Part shown: in pieces, positions 63,322 through 64,000 of the stretch
How positions within the stretch are numbered: position 1 is the stretch's first letter
Layout: each line of letters begins with the position of its first letter
Assembly (NCBI RefSeq): GCF_001690275.1
Contig: NZ_LZGW01000030.1
Coordinates: forward strand, 62,001 to 126,000
DNA length: 64,000 nt
Source: Gilliamella sp. WF3-4
GTDB taxonomy: Bacteria; Pseudomonadota; Gammaproteobacteria; Enterobacterales; Orbaceae
Reading direction: 5' to 3'
The notes under the pieces: generated by a model
What the model was told of the DNA's origin: nothing
The model's database searches: none
The model's input: the letters and a program-made list of their open reading frames with translations, nothing else
Made by a program: the position numbers and the translations under genes

Positions 63322-64000
63322 GTTTTGCTCTCCTATTATTCCTCATAATTTATCTCGTTTGTTTTTATTTTAGTTATTATTTCATTTTATACTCATTATA
63401 CTCAGCATGGCTGAGCGCAAAAAACAGACGGTTTAGCTAAAAAGCATACACTGTTTTAGTGTAAAATTTAATCTTTTTTTTAAATTGTTAAATAAATAGT
63501 GTTTAATATTAATTGTTTATATTAGTTAAATCAGTCAGTGATAACCGTTTAACGTTTTAGCTAAATAAGGGATTTAAGCCATTTGATGCTTTATGAAAAA
63601 TAATTTATTAATCCCTTAAATTTAAAATGATTTTATACTGAAACGGTATAGATTCCTGAATATTTTTTACAAAAATCACTCTAATTTTTCGCCAATAAAA
63701 TAGGGGGGTAATGCTTATATAAATAGCAAATTCATTCAAACAATCGAGAGAAAGTAGAAAGTGTAATATGTCATTTAATCGTGAGGTATCATCTGTAAAT
63801 ATTTAGCGGTTATAAAGATAGGGTGTTAAGATTAAATTCTTGATTAATCAATATAATAATGTGAGCGCATAAAGCGATTTTTGATAAAATGCCTTATGCG
63901 TTTTTAGTGAATTATTTTAATTATGAAGTGTAAACAACTCGGTGTTTTCTACACTTTATTTCATTTGAAACAGTGACATATTTTGCATGGTCATAAAGGT
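63322..64000. other. Upstream region of vgrG
   Basis: No gene found in 679 bp. ACACT/AGTGT (63448-63462 region) forms a small hairpin. 63631-63680 resembles 15426-15475. CGCATAA/TTATGCG (63866-63872, 63894-63900) followed by TTTTT looks like a plus-strand terminator with a 21-nt loop, although no gene feeding it is seen. AAGTGTA/TACACTT (63926-63956) is a second weak hairpin. A vgrG promoter must lie here but I could not fix it. Confidence 0.4.
63631..63680 (+). repeat. Copy 2 of a dispersed ~50-bp element
   Basis: See 15426-15475. This copy is 310 bp upstream of vgrG. Function unknown; regulatory site or short interspersed repeat. Confidence 0.5.

Noticed and set aside
63866-63905. Terminator-like hairpin as evidence of a plus-strand gene upstream of vgrG
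   Set aside because: No coding frame feeds it within the window; left only as a note.

Overview
The window is AT-rich gammaproteobacterial chromosome. Core proteins (RraA, peptide deformylase, GrpE, CarA/CarB, Cas1f) resemble enterobacterial or pasteurellal ones, but the gene neighbourhoods are reshuffled: def has no fmt beside it and pgpA has no thiL. Low GC, a type I-F CRISPR-Cas locus, flagellar genes and a long VgrG-linked effector/immunity region together suggest an insect-gut Orbaceae-like organism (Gilliamella/Frischella/Orbus). That placement is inference only.

Layout. (1) 1-10.9 kb, housekeeping: rraA, dprA, def, grpE (with a sigma-32-like promoter), nadK, pgpA, argF and carAB. Two ARG-box-like operators lie between the divergent argF and carA. 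(2) 11.1-20.4 kb, a complete type I-F system: cas1, cas2-3, then csy1-csy2-csy3-csy4 and a tiny array of two repeats and one spacer. Between cas3 and csy1 sits the most interesting element of the window: two degenerate I-F repeats, each keeping the hairpin through paired stem changes, around a 27-nt pseudo-spacer. The pseudo-spacer matches (23/27, first 11 perfect) a site 64 nt downstream that has a CC PAM and abuts a predicted -35 box. This looks like a Cascade-guided autorepression RNA (CreR-like). It is followed by an unrecognised 106-aa gene and an intrinsic terminator, both upstream of csy1. (3) 20.4-32.7 kb, flagella: flhBA and flgAMN on the minus strand, flgBCDEFGHIJ on the plus strand, and a possible FlhDC box between flgA and flgB. 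flgKL do not follow flgJ.

(4) 32.7-64 kb, a minus-strand type VI secretion effector/immunity region headed by vgrG (63321). Directly after vgrG lies a 1070-aa effector: a degenerate M23 fold, SH3b domains, a conserved helical region ending in WFIHPVAM, then a variable toxin domain. Downstream are 5'-truncated copies of the same scaffold, each carrying a different peptidoglycan hydrolase after WFIHPVAM: Amidase_3, GH19-like, Amidase_2 (AmpD-like) and, on a divergent scaffold, M15. Between them lie about 15 exported proteins that are probably immunity proteins, many sharing a C-terminal signature (Y-x-I ... G-x-F). There are also ghosts of lost effectors (M23 C-terminus, M15 3' end, scaffold scraps), one IS3-family element with a premature stop, two IS3 remnants and a duplicated 353-aa immunity gene. 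The region reads as an archive of toxin cassettes and retained immunity genes, built by homologous recombination at the scaffold and by IS activity. No T6SS structural genes other than vgrG, no rRNA and no tRNA were seen.
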